A DNA stretch of 64,000 nucleotides from positions 48,860 to 112,859 of the forward strand of contig NZ_JARGEL010000031.1 in the NCBI RefSeq assembly GCF_029211265.1, read 5' to 3'. The position numbers and the translations under genes are program-made. Shown in pieces: positions 8,723-16,533 of the stretch; within the stretch, counting starts at the first letter, position 1, and every line of letters starts with the position of its first letter. Under the pieces are notes generated by a model. It was not told the origin of the DNA and did not search any database. It saw only the letters and a list, made by a program, of their open reading frames with translations. This stretch comes from Extensimonas soli (GTDB lineage: Bacteria; Pseudomonadota; Gammaproteobacteria; Burkholderiales; Burkholderiaceae_C).

Positions 8723-9073
8723 TTACTTGGTGCCCAGGCGACTTTTGACGGCCTGGATCAGAGGGTTGTGGGGAGAGGCGGGATGGCCAGTGCTACTTGC
8801 CGACATGGCCGACTGCGGGTCGATACGGCTGACGATTTCGGGACTGGCTTCGGCCTGGGTGGCCAGCAACTGGCTGCGCACCTTGGCGGGCGATGCCTTC
8901 GATTCGAGGAAGCCCGCGATCAGGTCGGTGCGCCCGGCCAGGGTGCAGGTCTGGGCGACCTCAATCGCGTCGGCCACGGTCATGGCGGTGGCGGCGGCGG
9001 CCGGTTGAGAAAGACTGCCAGCAGGATCAGCAGCAAGCCGATCAGGAGCAGCGGGGTCGGTTCGATCATTCAT
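8723..9073 (-). CDS. Nested scaffolding protein (lambda Nu3-like internal start)
   Basis: An in-frame internal start within the protease gene gives a 116-residue scaffold-only product beginning MNDRTDPAAPDRLAAD. GGAG lies six bases before the ATG at 9073. Lambda makes Nu3 from within C in the same way. The product is alanine- and glutamine-rich with predicted helices (ADAIEVAQTCTLAGR) and ends SRLGTK. This is inferred from the RBS and the lambda precedent. Confidence 0.6.
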   Translation of the reverse strand: MNDRTDPAAPDRLAADPAGSLSQPAAAATAMTVADAIEVAQTCTLAGRTDLIAGFLESKASPAKVRSQLLATQAEASPEIVSRIDPQSAMSASSTGHPASPHNPLIQAVKSRLGTK

Positions 9074-9961
9074 GGAAGACTCCATCTGGAGGTTGCTAAA
9101 AAGTCCCGCGTGGCTTGCCGCCAACTTCGGGAGTGGGGAAACGGATTCGCAGAGCTGCGCAAGGGCGTCGTCAAAGGTGCCGATGGCGTCGGCCAGCCCG
9201 ATGGCAACGGCGGCTTGCCCGAAGAACAGCCCAGCCTCGGTGTCACGCACCGCAGATGCCTCGATGCCACGGTTGCGGGCCACCGTCTCGACGAACAGGC
9301 CGTAGACGCGATTCACCTCGCCCTTGAGAAAGGCGTGGGCTTCGCTGGAAATCGGCTCGTGGGGGTTGAGATCGTTCTTGCGGTCGCCCGCGAAGACCGC
9401 CGTGTAGCGAACGCCGTCTTGAGCATCCTTCTCCGACTGGTCGACGTGCATCGCAATGACGCCAATCGAGCCGACGCCGCCGGTGCGCGAGACGAACACC
9501 TTGCTCGCCGCAGATGCCAGGGCGTAGGCCGCCGAGAACGCCATGTCATTGGCCACCGCCCAGACTGGCTTGATGCTGGACGCCGCACGGATGCGGTCGG
9601 CCAGATCGAACACGCCGCCCGACTCGCCACCCGGCGAGTCAACGTCGAGCAGGATGGCGGCGACATCGGGGCTGGCCAGCGCGGCGTCCAACTGCGCGGT
9701 CAGCCCTGCGTAGCTGGTCAATCCGGATTCGGCTTCCAGGCCCACGGTGCGTCGCACCAGCGTGCCGTGGATGGGGATGACTGCGACCTTCGTCGTCTGA
9801 GTGGATGCGGGACGTGCGGGCGGCGTGAAGCCCGAAGGCGCAGCCAGATCAGCCAAGCCGATCCGGGGGCCGAGCACGGCCAGGATCACGTCAAGTTTGG
9901 GGCGATGGATCGCCAGCGGCACACCGTAGAGGCGTGCCGCCAAATGGGGCAACAGGGTCAT
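8723..9961 (-). CDS. Capsid maturation protease, S49 family, with C-terminal scaffold
   Basis: 412 residues, lambda gpC type. Residues of about 57-280 form the S49/ClpP-like protease: VAVIPIHGTLV, LLDVDSPGGE, then MAFSAAYALAS with probable nucleophile Ser143 and general base Lys195 in GDRKNDLNP, a spacing like bacterial SppA. The C-terminal ~115 residues are Ala/Gln-rich and probably act as scaffold. An internal in-frame ATG at 9073 has its own Shine-Dalgarno. The start at 9961 follows the portal stop by nine bases, with RBS AAGGA. It cleaves scaffold and possibly portal during head maturation. Confidence 0.9.
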   Translation of the reverse strand: MTLLPHLAARLYGVPLAIHRPKLDVILAVLGPRIGLADLAAPSGFTPPARPASTQTTKVAVIPIHGTLVRRTVGLEAESGLTSYAGLTAQLDAALASPDVAAILLDVDSPGGESGGVFDLADRIRAASSIKPVWAVANDMAFSAAYALASAASKVFVSRTGGVGSIGVIAMHVDQSEKDAQDGVRYTAVFAGDRKNDLNPHEPISSEAHAFLKGEVNRVYGLFVETVARNRGIEASAVRDTEAGLFFGQAAVAIGLADAIGTFDDALAQLCESVSPLPKLAASHAGLFSNLQMESSMNDRTDPAAPDRLAADPAGSLSQPAAAATAMTVADAIEVAQTCTLAGRTDLIAGFLESKASPAKVRSQLLATQAEASPEIVSRIDPQSAMSASSTGHPASPHNPLIQAVKSRLGTK

Positions 9962-9978
9962 GGGAATCCTTCAGGCAG
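9962..9978 (-). promoter_or_regulatory. Stop/RBS junction sequence, copy 2
   Basis: Same 17 bases as at 257-273 (leftward CTGCCTGAAGGATTCCC). It includes the portal gene TGA at 9971-9973 and the RBS for the protease start at 9961. Confidence 0.7.
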
Positions 9979-11482
9979 ACGGTGAGTCGCCGGTTTGCGT
10001 GGTGTCTGCAGCGTTCTTGTTCGGCTCCGCGCTCCCGCCGTCCTTGGACGTGCGGCGCGGGTCGGAGTCGAAGATCAACCCGAGGTCGTCGGCGCGCTGG
10101 TTGTCGGCGGCGATCTCGCGGTCAACGTCCTCGGCGTCGTAGCCAAAAGCGGAAATGGCTTCCGAGCGGCTCATCAGCCCGGCGCGGATGGCCAGCAGCA
10201 TTGCCTTGAACTCCTTCTCGGGGTCGACCCACTGCCAGCCCTGGGGAATCCACTTCACCTGCAGGTACTGGCGGCGACGGGCTGGGCCGCCACGCGCGAA
10301 GCCGGGGGCTTCGATGGCACCGGCGAGCACGGCCTGCTTCATCCACGCGGCCCACACCGGACGGCACATCTGATGCACGAGCACACCGTGCTGCACCATC
10401 TCGCAGCGACGCCGGAACTCGAGCATCCCGGCGCGAATGGACGAGTAGTTCACGCCTGTCAGGTCGCCGGTCAACTGCTCGTAGGTGACGCCGATGGCAG
10501 CGGCGACCGCGCGGAACTGCGTGCGCAGGAACTCGCCATACGAGCCACCGACGTCGGCTGGGTCAGAGAACTTGATGTCCTCTCCAGGCTCCAGAATCTG
10601 CAAGGTGCCCGGCTCCAGACCGGCCAGCGCGATGCCATCGCCATCGGCAGCACCTTCGCCCATCAGGTTGTCCTCCGGGTTCTGCCGGGTCACGAACCCC
10701 GCGAACATCGCGGCGGTCTTCTTGCGCACCAGTTCGGCGTCGTCGTACTGGTCGAGTTCGTTGAGCTTGACCAGGGCCCGCGACAACCACGGCTCGCCCC
10801 GGATCTGGCCGGGACGCAGGACGCGGAACAGGTGGATGATTTCTTTCGCATCGATGCGCACCGTGTCCATCCCGCCCTGGCCCGACATCGGAGCCAGCCG
10901 ACCGTCTTCGGGGTGCGAGCGGTACAGGTGGTAAGCGACGCGCCGCCCGAGGCTGTCGAATTCGATGCCAGAGCGCACCACGTTGCCCGAAGGCAGATCG
11001 AGGTTGAGGCTAATCGGCAGATGCTCGGGCTCCAGCAACTGAAGCTGCAGAGGAACAACCAGTCCGTCCTCCGGACGACGCGGGCGCAGCCGGATCAGGC
11101 ATTCACCGCCTTCGAGCATCGCGCGGCAGGCCAGCGCCTGCAGGCCATAGAAGTCGGTCTGACCTGCAGCGTCGGCTTCCTCCGTCCAGTCACGCCACAG
11201 CGCCTGGACGTCGGTCTTAAAACGTTCGTCTGCTGCCAAACTCTGCGGCTTGATGCCAGTGCCGACCGCGTTGGACACGAAAGCCTCAATCCCGGCCTGC
11301 GCCCAGGCATTGCGGCGCACAAGGTCTCGGCTCTTGATGCGCAGCTCGGTGTTGGTCGCCAACATCGCGGCGACCGCGCCGGGGTTGCCGGGCATCCACG
11401 CCAGCGAACGGCGGCCACGGCCAGCCGCTTCGTGGACGGGTGGCTGGCCGAACAGGCTTCGGATCTTCGAATACCAGGCCAT
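9971..11482 (-). CDS. Portal protein, lambda B family
   Basis: 503 residues from MAWYSKIRSLFGQPP, with start and gpW stop sharing TGATG at 11484-11480. It forms the dodecameric head vertex for DNA passage. Family features are the conserved N-terminal RRSLAWMPGNPGAVAAM region, RNAWAQAGIEAFVSNAVGTGIKP, HLFRVLRPGQIRGEPWLSRAL and GVTYEQLTGDLTGVNYSSIRAG, all diagnostic of lambda-type portals. The acidic, disordered C-terminus (RRTSKDGGSAEPNKNAADTT) may be trimmed. It precedes the S49 protease gene as in lambda. Confidence 0.94.
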   Translation of the reverse strand: MAWYSKIRSLFGQPPVHEAAGRGRRSLAWMPGNPGAVAAMLATNTELRIKSRDLVRRNAWAQAGIEAFVSNAVGTGIKPQSLAADERFKTDVQALWRDWTEEADAAGQTDFYGLQALACRAMLEGGECLIRLRPRRPEDGLVVPLQLQLLEPEHLPISLNLDLPSGNVVRSGIEFDSLGRRVAYHLYRSHPEDGRLAPMSGQGGMDTVRIDAKEIIHLFRVLRPGQIRGEPWLSRALVKLNELDQYDDAELVRKKTAAMFAGFVTRQNPEDNLMGEGAADGDGIALAGLEPGTLQILEPGEDIKFSDPADVGGSYGEFLRTQFRAVAAAIGVTYEQLTGDLTGVNYSSIRAGMLEFRRRCEMVQHGVLVHQMCRPVWAAWMKQAVLAGAIEAPGFARGGPARRRQYLQVKWIPQGWQWVDPEKEFKAMLLAIRAGLMSRSEAISAFGYDAEDVDREIAADNQRADDLGLIFDSDPRRTSKDGGSAEPNKNAADTTQTGDSPSA

Positions 11483-11703
11483 CAGAACCCCTTCGAGGTC
11501 GTGACCCGGATCTGGCGCGGCGCACCCGGCCATAGACCGGTGGCGGCTGCCTGTTCCAGGATGCCGCGCTTGACCTCGCGGATCGCGGCCTTCAGTTCAT
11601 CGACCGAGCGGTACTCGACGGTCTTGTCGCCGAAGCTGACGCGGCGTTCGCCCTTGGCGAGCGCGGTCTCCAATGCCTGGAGTTGGACTTCTGTGTAGGC
11701 CAT
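11482..11703 (-). CDS. Head completion protein, gpW family
   Basis: 73 residues, the size of lambda gpW (68). It stabilises packaged DNA and forms the site for FII and the tail. MAYTEVQLQALETALAKGERRVSFGDKTVEYRS shows the gpW helix plus beta-hairpin (residues ~20-33), and RSVDELKAAIREVKRGI the second helix. It lies directly before portal, the lambda order (A-W-B), with overlapping TGATG junctions on both sides. Confidence 0.9.
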   Translation of the reverse strand: MAYTEVQLQALETALAKGERRVSFGDKTVEYRSVDELKAAIREVKRGILEQAAATGLWPGAPRQIRVTTSKGF

Positions 11704-12095
11704 CAGCGGTACACCACGAGGTTGATTTCAGAGGAGTCGTCAAATGACGCCGCAGCCGTCGCACAGGAGATGTCGACGTACTGCGCGGTCTTGAGGTCGG
11801 AGCTGGCGCGCACGATGGCAACGCGCTGCTGGCCGGTGTTGGTGCTGCTACGGGCGAGTGCCGTCCAGCAGTAATTCGCATCCGGCATCGCTACCGCGAA
11901 ATGCACGCGGTAACGGCCAGCCGCCGTGCGCACCACGCTGGCGACGTTGAGCGCGCTGGCAATCACGACCTGACCGCCCACGTAGCCGAAGCTGACCCAT
12001 ACCCGGGCAACGCCGGGATGGGTGGCGTCGATCTTGGTCTTGACCTCGAAGCCAATGCGCGCAGCCAAGGCGGCGATGCTGGACGCAAGACTCAT
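11703..12095 (-). CDS. Virion-associated protein between terminase and gpW, unknown function
   Basis: 130 residues beginning MSLASSIAALAARIGFEVK. A short amphipathic N-terminal helix precedes a beta-rich domain (VWVSFGYVGGQVVIASALNVASV, YRVHFAVAMPDANYCWTALAR). That alternating pattern resembles C-terminal receptor- or fibre-type domains of tail fibres. The N-terminus is clearly related to that of the next upstream gene (MSLATRIESL), so the two probably share an attachment peptide. The stop overlaps the gpW start. Function is not established. Confidence 0.6.
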   Translation of the reverse strand: MSLASSIAALAARIGFEVKTKIDATHPGVARVWVSFGYVGGQVVIASALNVASVVRTAAGRYRVHFAVAMPDANYCWTALARSSTNTGQQRVAIVRASSDLKTAQYVDISCATAAASFDDSSEINLVVYR

Positions 12096-12586
12096 CAGGC
12101 CAGCGCCCCATCGAAGATCACGACGAAGTCGGTATCGGTGTTGCCAACGTCGCTGGCCGCGACCGCCCCGATGTTGGTACGGGCCTGCAGCTGCTCGGCT
12201 ACGGTCAAGGTCTGCGCCGCGTCGAAGCGAACACGGAGATTGACCGCAGCCAGAATCGCATCCAGACCGCTGGTGCCGTTCTGCAGCGCCTGCTGAATTT
12301 CCACCAGGGTGTCGTAGGCGGCGTCGGCACCACCCAGAATGTCGGCCTTGAGCGCGTCCAGCAGCGACACGATCTTGTTCGACGAATAGGTGCTGGTGGT
12401 GGCGATCTGGTTGTCATCGATGGCCATCGCGGACAGAACCGCCGCCTTGAGCTCGTTGATGGCGGCGACCAGACTCGACTTGTCGTTGGTGGACAGGCTG
12501 GCCAGACTGCCTGCCGTCGCACGGACGTCGTTGAACTCCTGAGCAACTCGGATGACCAGGCTCTCGATACGGGTGGCAAGACTCAT
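12095..12586 (-). CDS. Fibre- or whisker-like phage protein, unknown function
   Basis: 163 residues, mostly predicted helical coiled coil (LASLSTNDKSSLVAAINELK, LVEIQQALQNGTSGLDAILA), ending VGNTDTDFVVIFDGALA. The NDKSSLVAAINELK segment is a motif common in phage fibres and whiskers. Shine-Dalgarno AGAGGAG precedes the ATG at 12586. It lies directly downstream of the terminase and upstream of a protein sharing its N-terminus; together they could form a head or neck fibre. This is inference from composition and position. Confidence 0.6.
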   Translation of the reverse strand: MSLATRIESLVIRVAQEFNDVRATAGSLASLSTNDKSSLVAAINELKAAVLSAMAIDDNQIATTSTYSSNKIVSLLDALKADILGGADAAYDTLVEIQQALQNGTSGLDAILAAVNLRVRFDAAQTLTVAEQLQARTNIGAVAASDVGNTDTDFVVIFDGALA

Positions 12587-12603
12587 GAAAACTCCTCTGA
12601 AAA

Positions 12604-14571
12604 TCAGGACAACCAGCGGCTCTTGATGACGCGCCGCCGTGATGGGGTTGCAGAAACAGAAAGGCCACCTCGTTGGGTGGCCTCGTCTGGGTCGAATGTT
12701 TGAATCGGGGGCGGCTCATCCGGTGGCCGTTCCATCCCGAGTTGCCGCTCCAGTTCTCGCCAGTGGCGTTCCTCGAAGCGATCCAGGCCCGCCGCCGATG
12801 CGGCCGCGCGGGCGTACACGTAGCAATCGAGCGCTTCATTGCGCTCGCGCATCTTTTGCCACTCGCGCACCGGGAAGCCGTTGCGGTCGCGGCGGGTAAT
12901 CAACTGTTCGGCGCAGAGCTGCTGGATGAACTCCGCGTCGATCTTGGGCAGGTGGACGAACCCAGTCGGGTAGACGGTGGTCACGCCGTCGTCGCTGACG
13001 TCCGTGCCCTTGCGCAGGTTGTTGTAGAACTCCAGCTTGGCGATGCCGACCGCCACCGTGAACACCTTGATGCCCCGGCGCAGCTTCTTGCCGCCTTGCG
13101 AAACATCGATGGCCGTCGGCGTGCCGATCAGTGCCGCCCCTCGCGGTACGCCCTTGACAGGCATCACGCGCGGGTCACGGCAGGCCCGCACGAAGGCGTA
13201 GGCCTCTTGCGTCGCAAAGCCGGTATCCAGGGCGAAACGGGCCAGCGGCATCGCCGCGCCCGAGGTGTGTGTCCAGTTTTCCGCAAGCAACTCGGCGAGT
13301 CGCTTCCACACCGCGTCGCGGGCGGTGTCGCCCATCAGCACGCGGTGTTCGACCAGCCAGGATTCCTTGCCACGTCCGAAGGCCCAGATGGATGCCTCGA
13401 TGCGATCCTTCTGCACGTCGGCAGCGCCCACCAGGAGCAATCCGCCCGTTGGCACCGTGCCGATCCGGTATTCCTCGCGGCGCTCTACCAGCCGTTGCCA
13501 GTCGGGCGCTTCGCCTTCCTCGACCCAGGTTTCGCCCAGCTCGGTGTTCTTGAAGGTCTTGATGGCGGCCGCCGACCCCGATTCCTTGTTCACCGAGCTT
13601 TCCCACGCGGCGGCAATGTCGCGCCAACCGCGCCAACCGACCGGGCTGTAAAGCGACGACAGGTGAAACCCCGCCGTCTTGCCGGTGCCGTCGCTGATCA
13701 TCGCGCGCCATTCGCCGTGCTCCAGCATCCAGGTCTTGTGGTGCTCGGCAATCGACTCGTCGCACGATTCGCAGATGTACGCCGCAGTGTCCGGTTGACC
13801 CTTCTCCCATCGCAACTGCTCGAAGCGCAGCCACTGGCGATGCGAGCAATGCGGGCACGGCACGAAGTAGCGGCGCTGATCACTGGCTTCGTACTCGCGC
13901 TCGATGGCGCTCGCCCCCGAGATCGTCGGGGTTGAAACGATGAAGATCTTGCGCCGAGCGAAGGTTCGCGTGCGCGCCTCCGCCAGCGAGATCGCATCGC
14001 CTTCGCCCTCGACGTCCAGTGGATAGCCGTCTACCTCGTCGAGGAACAGATACCGCACCGGCATCGAGCGCAGTCCGACCGCGCTGTTGGCCCCGGTCAT
14101 CACCAGAACACCGCCCCGGAACTCCTTGGCCAGGATGGTGTTGCCCGAGTCGCGTGACCGTGCCGGGGAGATCAGTTCGCTCAGCGCCGCCGACTCCTCG
14201 ATCAACGGATCGATCCGCTGCTTGGAATTGCGCTTGGCCATATCCACCGTCGGCCATACCGCCATCATCGGCCCCGGCGCGTGGTGGATCACGTAGCCGA
14301 TCCAGTTCGAGCCCATCTCGGTCGCACCGAGCTGTGCGGCTTTCATGAACACCACGCGCTCGACCGGCGAAGTCGGTGACAGGCAGTCCATGATCGCCTT
14401 CAGGTACGGCGTGCGGCTGGTGCGCCAGCGTCCTGGCTCGGCGGATGCCTTGCTGGAGAGCATCCGGTGGCGGTCCGACCATTCGGACACCGAGAGCAGA
14501 GGATCGGGCGTAAGCCCTTCACGCCACGCGCGCTCGATTTCGGCAGCGCCTTCGTATTCAACATCCAGCAT
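12604..14571 (-). CDS. Terminase large subunit, GpA family
   Basis: 655 residues. ATP-driven DNA packaging motor and nuclease. The N-terminal ATPase has a Walker-A-like segment KAAQLGATE near residues 77-85 and a Walker B segment LFLDEVDGYP. A zinc-ribbon-like Cys set (VPCPHCSHRQW and YICESCDESI) lies near residues 235-285. The C-terminal nuclease half includes FALDTGFATQEAY and a GIKVFTVAVGIAK segment. GpA-type terminases typically cut at cos sites, so this phage probably packages from cos. Start and terminase small-subunit stop share TGATG at 14573-14569. Confidence 0.95.
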   Translation of the reverse strand: MLDVEYEGAAEIERAWREGLTPDPLLSVSEWSDRHRMLSSKASAEPGRWRTSRTPYLKAIMDCLSPTSPVERVVFMKAAQLGATEMGSNWIGYVIHHAPGPMMAVWPTVDMAKRNSKQRIDPLIEESAALSELISPARSRDSGNTILAKEFRGGVLVMTGANSAVGLRSMPVRYLFLDEVDGYPLDVEGEGDAISLAEARTRTFARRKIFIVSTPTISGASAIEREYEASDQRRYFVPCPHCSHRQWLRFEQLRWEKGQPDTAAYICESCDESIAEHHKTWMLEHGEWRAMISDGTGKTAGFHLSSLYSPVGWRGWRDIAAAWESSVNKESGSAAAIKTFKNTELGETWVEEGEAPDWQRLVERREEYRIGTVPTGGLLLVGAADVQKDRIEASIWAFGRGKESWLVEHRVLMGDTARDAVWKRLAELLAENWTHTSGAAMPLARFALDTGFATQEAYAFVRACRDPRVMPVKGVPRGAALIGTPTAIDVSQGGKKLRRGIKVFTVAVGIAKLEFYNNLRKGTDVSDDGVTTVYPTGFVHLPKIDAEFIQQLCAEQLITRRDRNGFPVREWQKMRERNEALDCYVYARAAASAAGLDRFEERHWRELERQLGMERPPDEPPPIQTFDPDEATQRGGLSVSATPSRRRVIKSRWLS

Positions 14572-15110
14572 CAGTCCACCCGGGGCCGCAGTTCGCCCAG
14601 TTCCTGCAGGTGCTCACGTACCGCCGCCTCCAGGGCGACGTGCATCGTGTGCGGATCGATATTGAGCTTGGCCGCCATCTGCGCCGAGATGCGCGCTGGC
14701 CAGTTCAGCCACGCATCGCGCTCGGAGCGCGCCAGCTTGAAAACGTGGGCGATGGCCTGCGGCCGATCCACCAACTCGCCCTTCAGCCGGGCCAGACGCA
14801 CCTTGTTGGTCTGCGCCTTGACGACCTCATTGACCGTGCGCGCCTGAAGCAGGGACGCGCCGCCAGTGGGTAGGGCCGCAGGCCCATCACCGCCAACACC
14901 GGTACCGCCTTCCGGCACGGCGACCTTTGCGGCCTTGGCCCGCGTACCGGTCTTCGGCACATCGGAGTTGCGAGCCCACTCGCGATCAGCACGGTCGGCA
15001 TCAATGGTGCCGTCAGTCTCCGGCGTGATCCGACCTGCGCGAATTGCCTTGTGAACAGCGGTGTCGGTCACACCACGGTGACGGGCGTAAGCGCGAATCG
15101 AAATGCCCAT
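14571..15110 (-). CDS. Terminase small subunit-like DNA-binding protein
   Basis: About 179 residues. The N-terminal helix-turn-helix (MGISIRAYARHRGVTDTAVHKAIRAGRI) is the Nu1/MerR-like type that binds cos DNA. A Pro/Gly-rich linker follows, then a helical domain with QTNKVRLARLKGELVDRPQA typical of phage DNA-packaging Nu1-like proteins. The ATG at 15110 is preferred. An upstream in-frame TTG at 15134 lacks an RBS, although the best purine run (AAGGGG) lies unusually far from the ATG, so the start is uncertain. Confidence 0.8.
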   Translation of the reverse strand: MGISIRAYARHRGVTDTAVHKAIRAGRITPETDGTIDADRADREWARNSDVPKTGTRAKAAKVAVPEGGTGVGGDGPAALPTGGASLLQARTVNEVVKAQTNKVRLARLKGELVDRPQAIAHVFKLARSERDAWLNWPARISAQMAAKLNIDPHTMHVALEAAVREHLQELGELRPRVD

Positions 15111-15162
15111 TTTGAGAACCGGTTGCCCCTTCAATCATTAGTTCGTCATTCACTCGAAATCA

Positions 15163-15193
15163 GCTTGGCTTCTCTCTGGAACAGCGCGTTCAT
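15163..15193 (+). repeat. Upstream element copy 1 (GCTTGGCTTC ... GAACAGCGCGTTCAT)
   Basis: First of three matching elements, each ending 37-39 bases before a start codon. This copy has GCTTGGCTTC (15163-15172) and GGAACAGCGCGTTCAT but lacks the left hairpin arm seen in copies 2 and 3. It lies in the divergent gap between terminase and the DUF6900 gene. Confidence 0.7.
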
Positions 15194-15227
15194 ACGGACG
15201 TCATCAACACCATCAAAGGACGCAGCA

Positions 15228-15425
15228 ATGAGCAAGCTCGAACAACTCCTGACCCAGATCGCGCAAAGCAAGCTGGGCATCGAAACCCTGGAAACCCGCA
15301 AGTCGGACAGCCTCGACTTCCACGACGTGGCGGTTTGGTGCCTGCGCGACGCCCTTGAAGCCGCGTTCAACGCAGGCGTCGAACAGGGCCGCAAGGCGGC
15401 GAAGTCGGACAAGGCCAACAACTGA
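15228..15425 (+). CDS. DUF6900 family protein
   Basis: 65 residues beginning MSKLEQLLTQIAQSKLGIE. The motif LETRKSDSLDFHDVAVW with a following helix LRDALEAAFNAGVEQGRKA is characteristic of the DUF6900 family, found on phages, plasmids and integrative elements; its biochemical role is unknown. ATG at 15228 has RBS AAAGGA upstream. The gene opens a rightward cassette opposed to the rest of the prophage and is preceded by upstream element copy 1. Confidence 0.8.
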   Translation: MSKLEQLLTQIAQSKLGIETLETRKSDSLDFHDVAVWCLRDALEAAFNAGVEQGRKAAKSDKANN

Positions 15426-15437
15426 TCAAGAACCGTC

Positions 15438-15485
15438 GAAGCCAAGCAGAAAGCGCTTGGCTTCACTCCCGAACAGCGCGTTCAT
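15438..15485 (+). repeat. Upstream element copy 2 with hairpin
   Basis: GAAGCCAAGC (15438-15447) pairs with GCTTGGCTTC (15455-15464), forming a 10-bp stem with a seven-base loop. It is followed by GAACAGCGCGTTCATCAC. It could serve as terminator or processing hairpin for the preceding gene and as promoter/leader for the next. Spacing from GCGCGTT to the next ATG (15522) is 39 bases. Confidence 0.75.
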
Positions 15486-15521
15486 CACGTCACCCCATCA
15501 ACCCCTCCGAAGGAGAAGCAA

Positions 15522-16046
15522 ATGACCACCACCCAACTGACCCCGGCGCAGCACGCGATCCTGGCCTACGCCCTCGAACACACCGACGGCAAGATCGACT
15601 GGTTCCCCGAAAACATCAAAGGCGGGGCACGCAAGAAGGTGCTCGATGGCCTTTTCAACCGCGCGCTGATCACCTCCGACGGCACCCACTGGTTCGTTGC
15701 AGCCGAGGGCTACGACGCGATGGGGCGCGCCCGGCCTGCGCCTGCGCCAGTGACCGCCGACTCCGAACTCGACGCAGCCGTGACGGCAGCCGAGGCCACG
15801 TGGGCGCAAGAAAAGGCGGCCGCCAAACCTCGCACCCGCGAGAACAGCAAGCAGGCCACCGTGATCCAGATGCTGCGGCGCCCCGAAGGGGCAACGGTGC
15901 AGCAGATCTGCGAGACCACCGGCTGGCAGGCGCACACGGTGCGCGGCACCTTTGCCGGAGCCTTCAAGAAGAAGCTTGGCCTGACCATCGTCTCGGACAA
16001 GGCCCAAGGTGGCGAGCGGGTCTACCGGATCGCCGCAGAAGCCTGA
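15522..16046 (+). CDS. DUF3489 family protein
   Basis: 174 residues. Residues 5-65 (LTPAQHAILAYALEHTDG, WFPENIKGGARKKVLDGL) and 105-172 (SKQATVIQMLRRPEGATVQQI, GWQAHTVRGTFAGAFKKKLG) are two winged-helix-like halves joined by an Ala/Pro linker; the second half is the DUF3489 signature. Such proteins occur across proteobacterial mobile elements and probably bind DNA, but no role is proven. Strong RBS (AAGGAG) precedes the ATG. It is followed 29 bases later by a gene without its own upstream element, so the two are likely co-transcribed. Confidence 0.85.
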   Translation: MTTTQLTPAQHAILAYALEHTDGKIDWFPENIKGGARKKVLDGLFNRALITSDGTHWFVAAEGYDAMGRARPAPAPVTADSELDAAVTAAEATWAQEKAAAKPRTRENSKQATVIQMLRRPEGATVQQICETTGWQAHTVRGTFAGAFKKKLGLTIVSDKAQGGERVYRIAAEA

Positions 16047-16075
16047 TCGCCACGCCAACACCCAGGAGAACATCC

Positions 16076-16435
16076 ATGAGCACCATGACCATCACCATCG
16101 AACGCACGCCTCGCACCCTTCAGTTTGGCGACACCACCTTGCAGGTCGAGGAGTTGAGCGTCCGATTGCCGTTTGCCCGCAAGCCTGCCGACTTGGACGA
16201 AGTTGGCGGCCAGGGTCAGACCAAGGTCTACGTCACCGAGACGAAGGAACTCACCGTCGACGAGTTCGATGCCTTTGCCCGCAGCCTGTTGGTATCGCGC
16301 GACTGGCTGCGTGGCAAAGGTGGCGGCACTTGTGACGGCTATCTTTGCGTCGAGGTCACCGCACCGGGTCGCCCCTACCTTTACGTGAATCCAGAGGGCG
16401 GCGACTACGCACGCTACGTGGCCCGTCTCGGGTGA
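16076..16435 (+). CDS. Hypothetical protein, accessory cassette
   Basis: 119 residues beginning MSTMTITIERTPRTLQFG. Probably alpha/beta and soluble, with no membrane segment or recognised motif. The segment VDEFDAFARSLLVSRDWLRGKGGG precedes a strand-rich end (DGYLCVEVTAPGRPYLYVNPEG). RBS CAGGAG lies upstream of the ATG at 16076. The short gap from the DUF3489 gene suggests the same transcript. I do not recognise the family. Confidence 0.7.
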   Translation: MSTMTITIERTPRTLQFGDTTLQVEELSVRLPFARKPADLDEVGGQGQTKVYVTETKELTVDEFDAFARSLLVSRDWLRGKGGGTCDGYLCVEVTAPGRPYLYVNPEGGDYARYVARLG

Positions 16436-16453
16436 TCGAAATAGATTGAGAAA

Positions 16454-16496
16454 GAAGCCAAGAACAGCTTGGCTTCTCAATCGAACAGCGCGTTAC
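16454..16496 (+). repeat. Upstream element copy 3 with hairpin
   Basis: GAAGCCAAG (16454-16462) pairs with CTTGGCTTC (16468-16476), and outer bases GAGA/TCTC-like extend the stem. TCGAACAGCGCGTTAC follows. Distance to the ATG at 16534 is 39 bases, the same as in copy 2. A partial fourth copy (TCGAACAGCGCG, 16906-16917) follows the last gene of the cassette. Confidence 0.75.
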
Positions 16497-16533
16497 TACG
16501 GGTGTCGCAACGATCAACCCCAAGGAGCCAGAG

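Noticed and set aside
15134-15134. TTG start for the terminase small subunit
   Set aside because: No Shine-Dalgarno before it and the HTH domain is complete from the ATG at 15110; not fully excluded.
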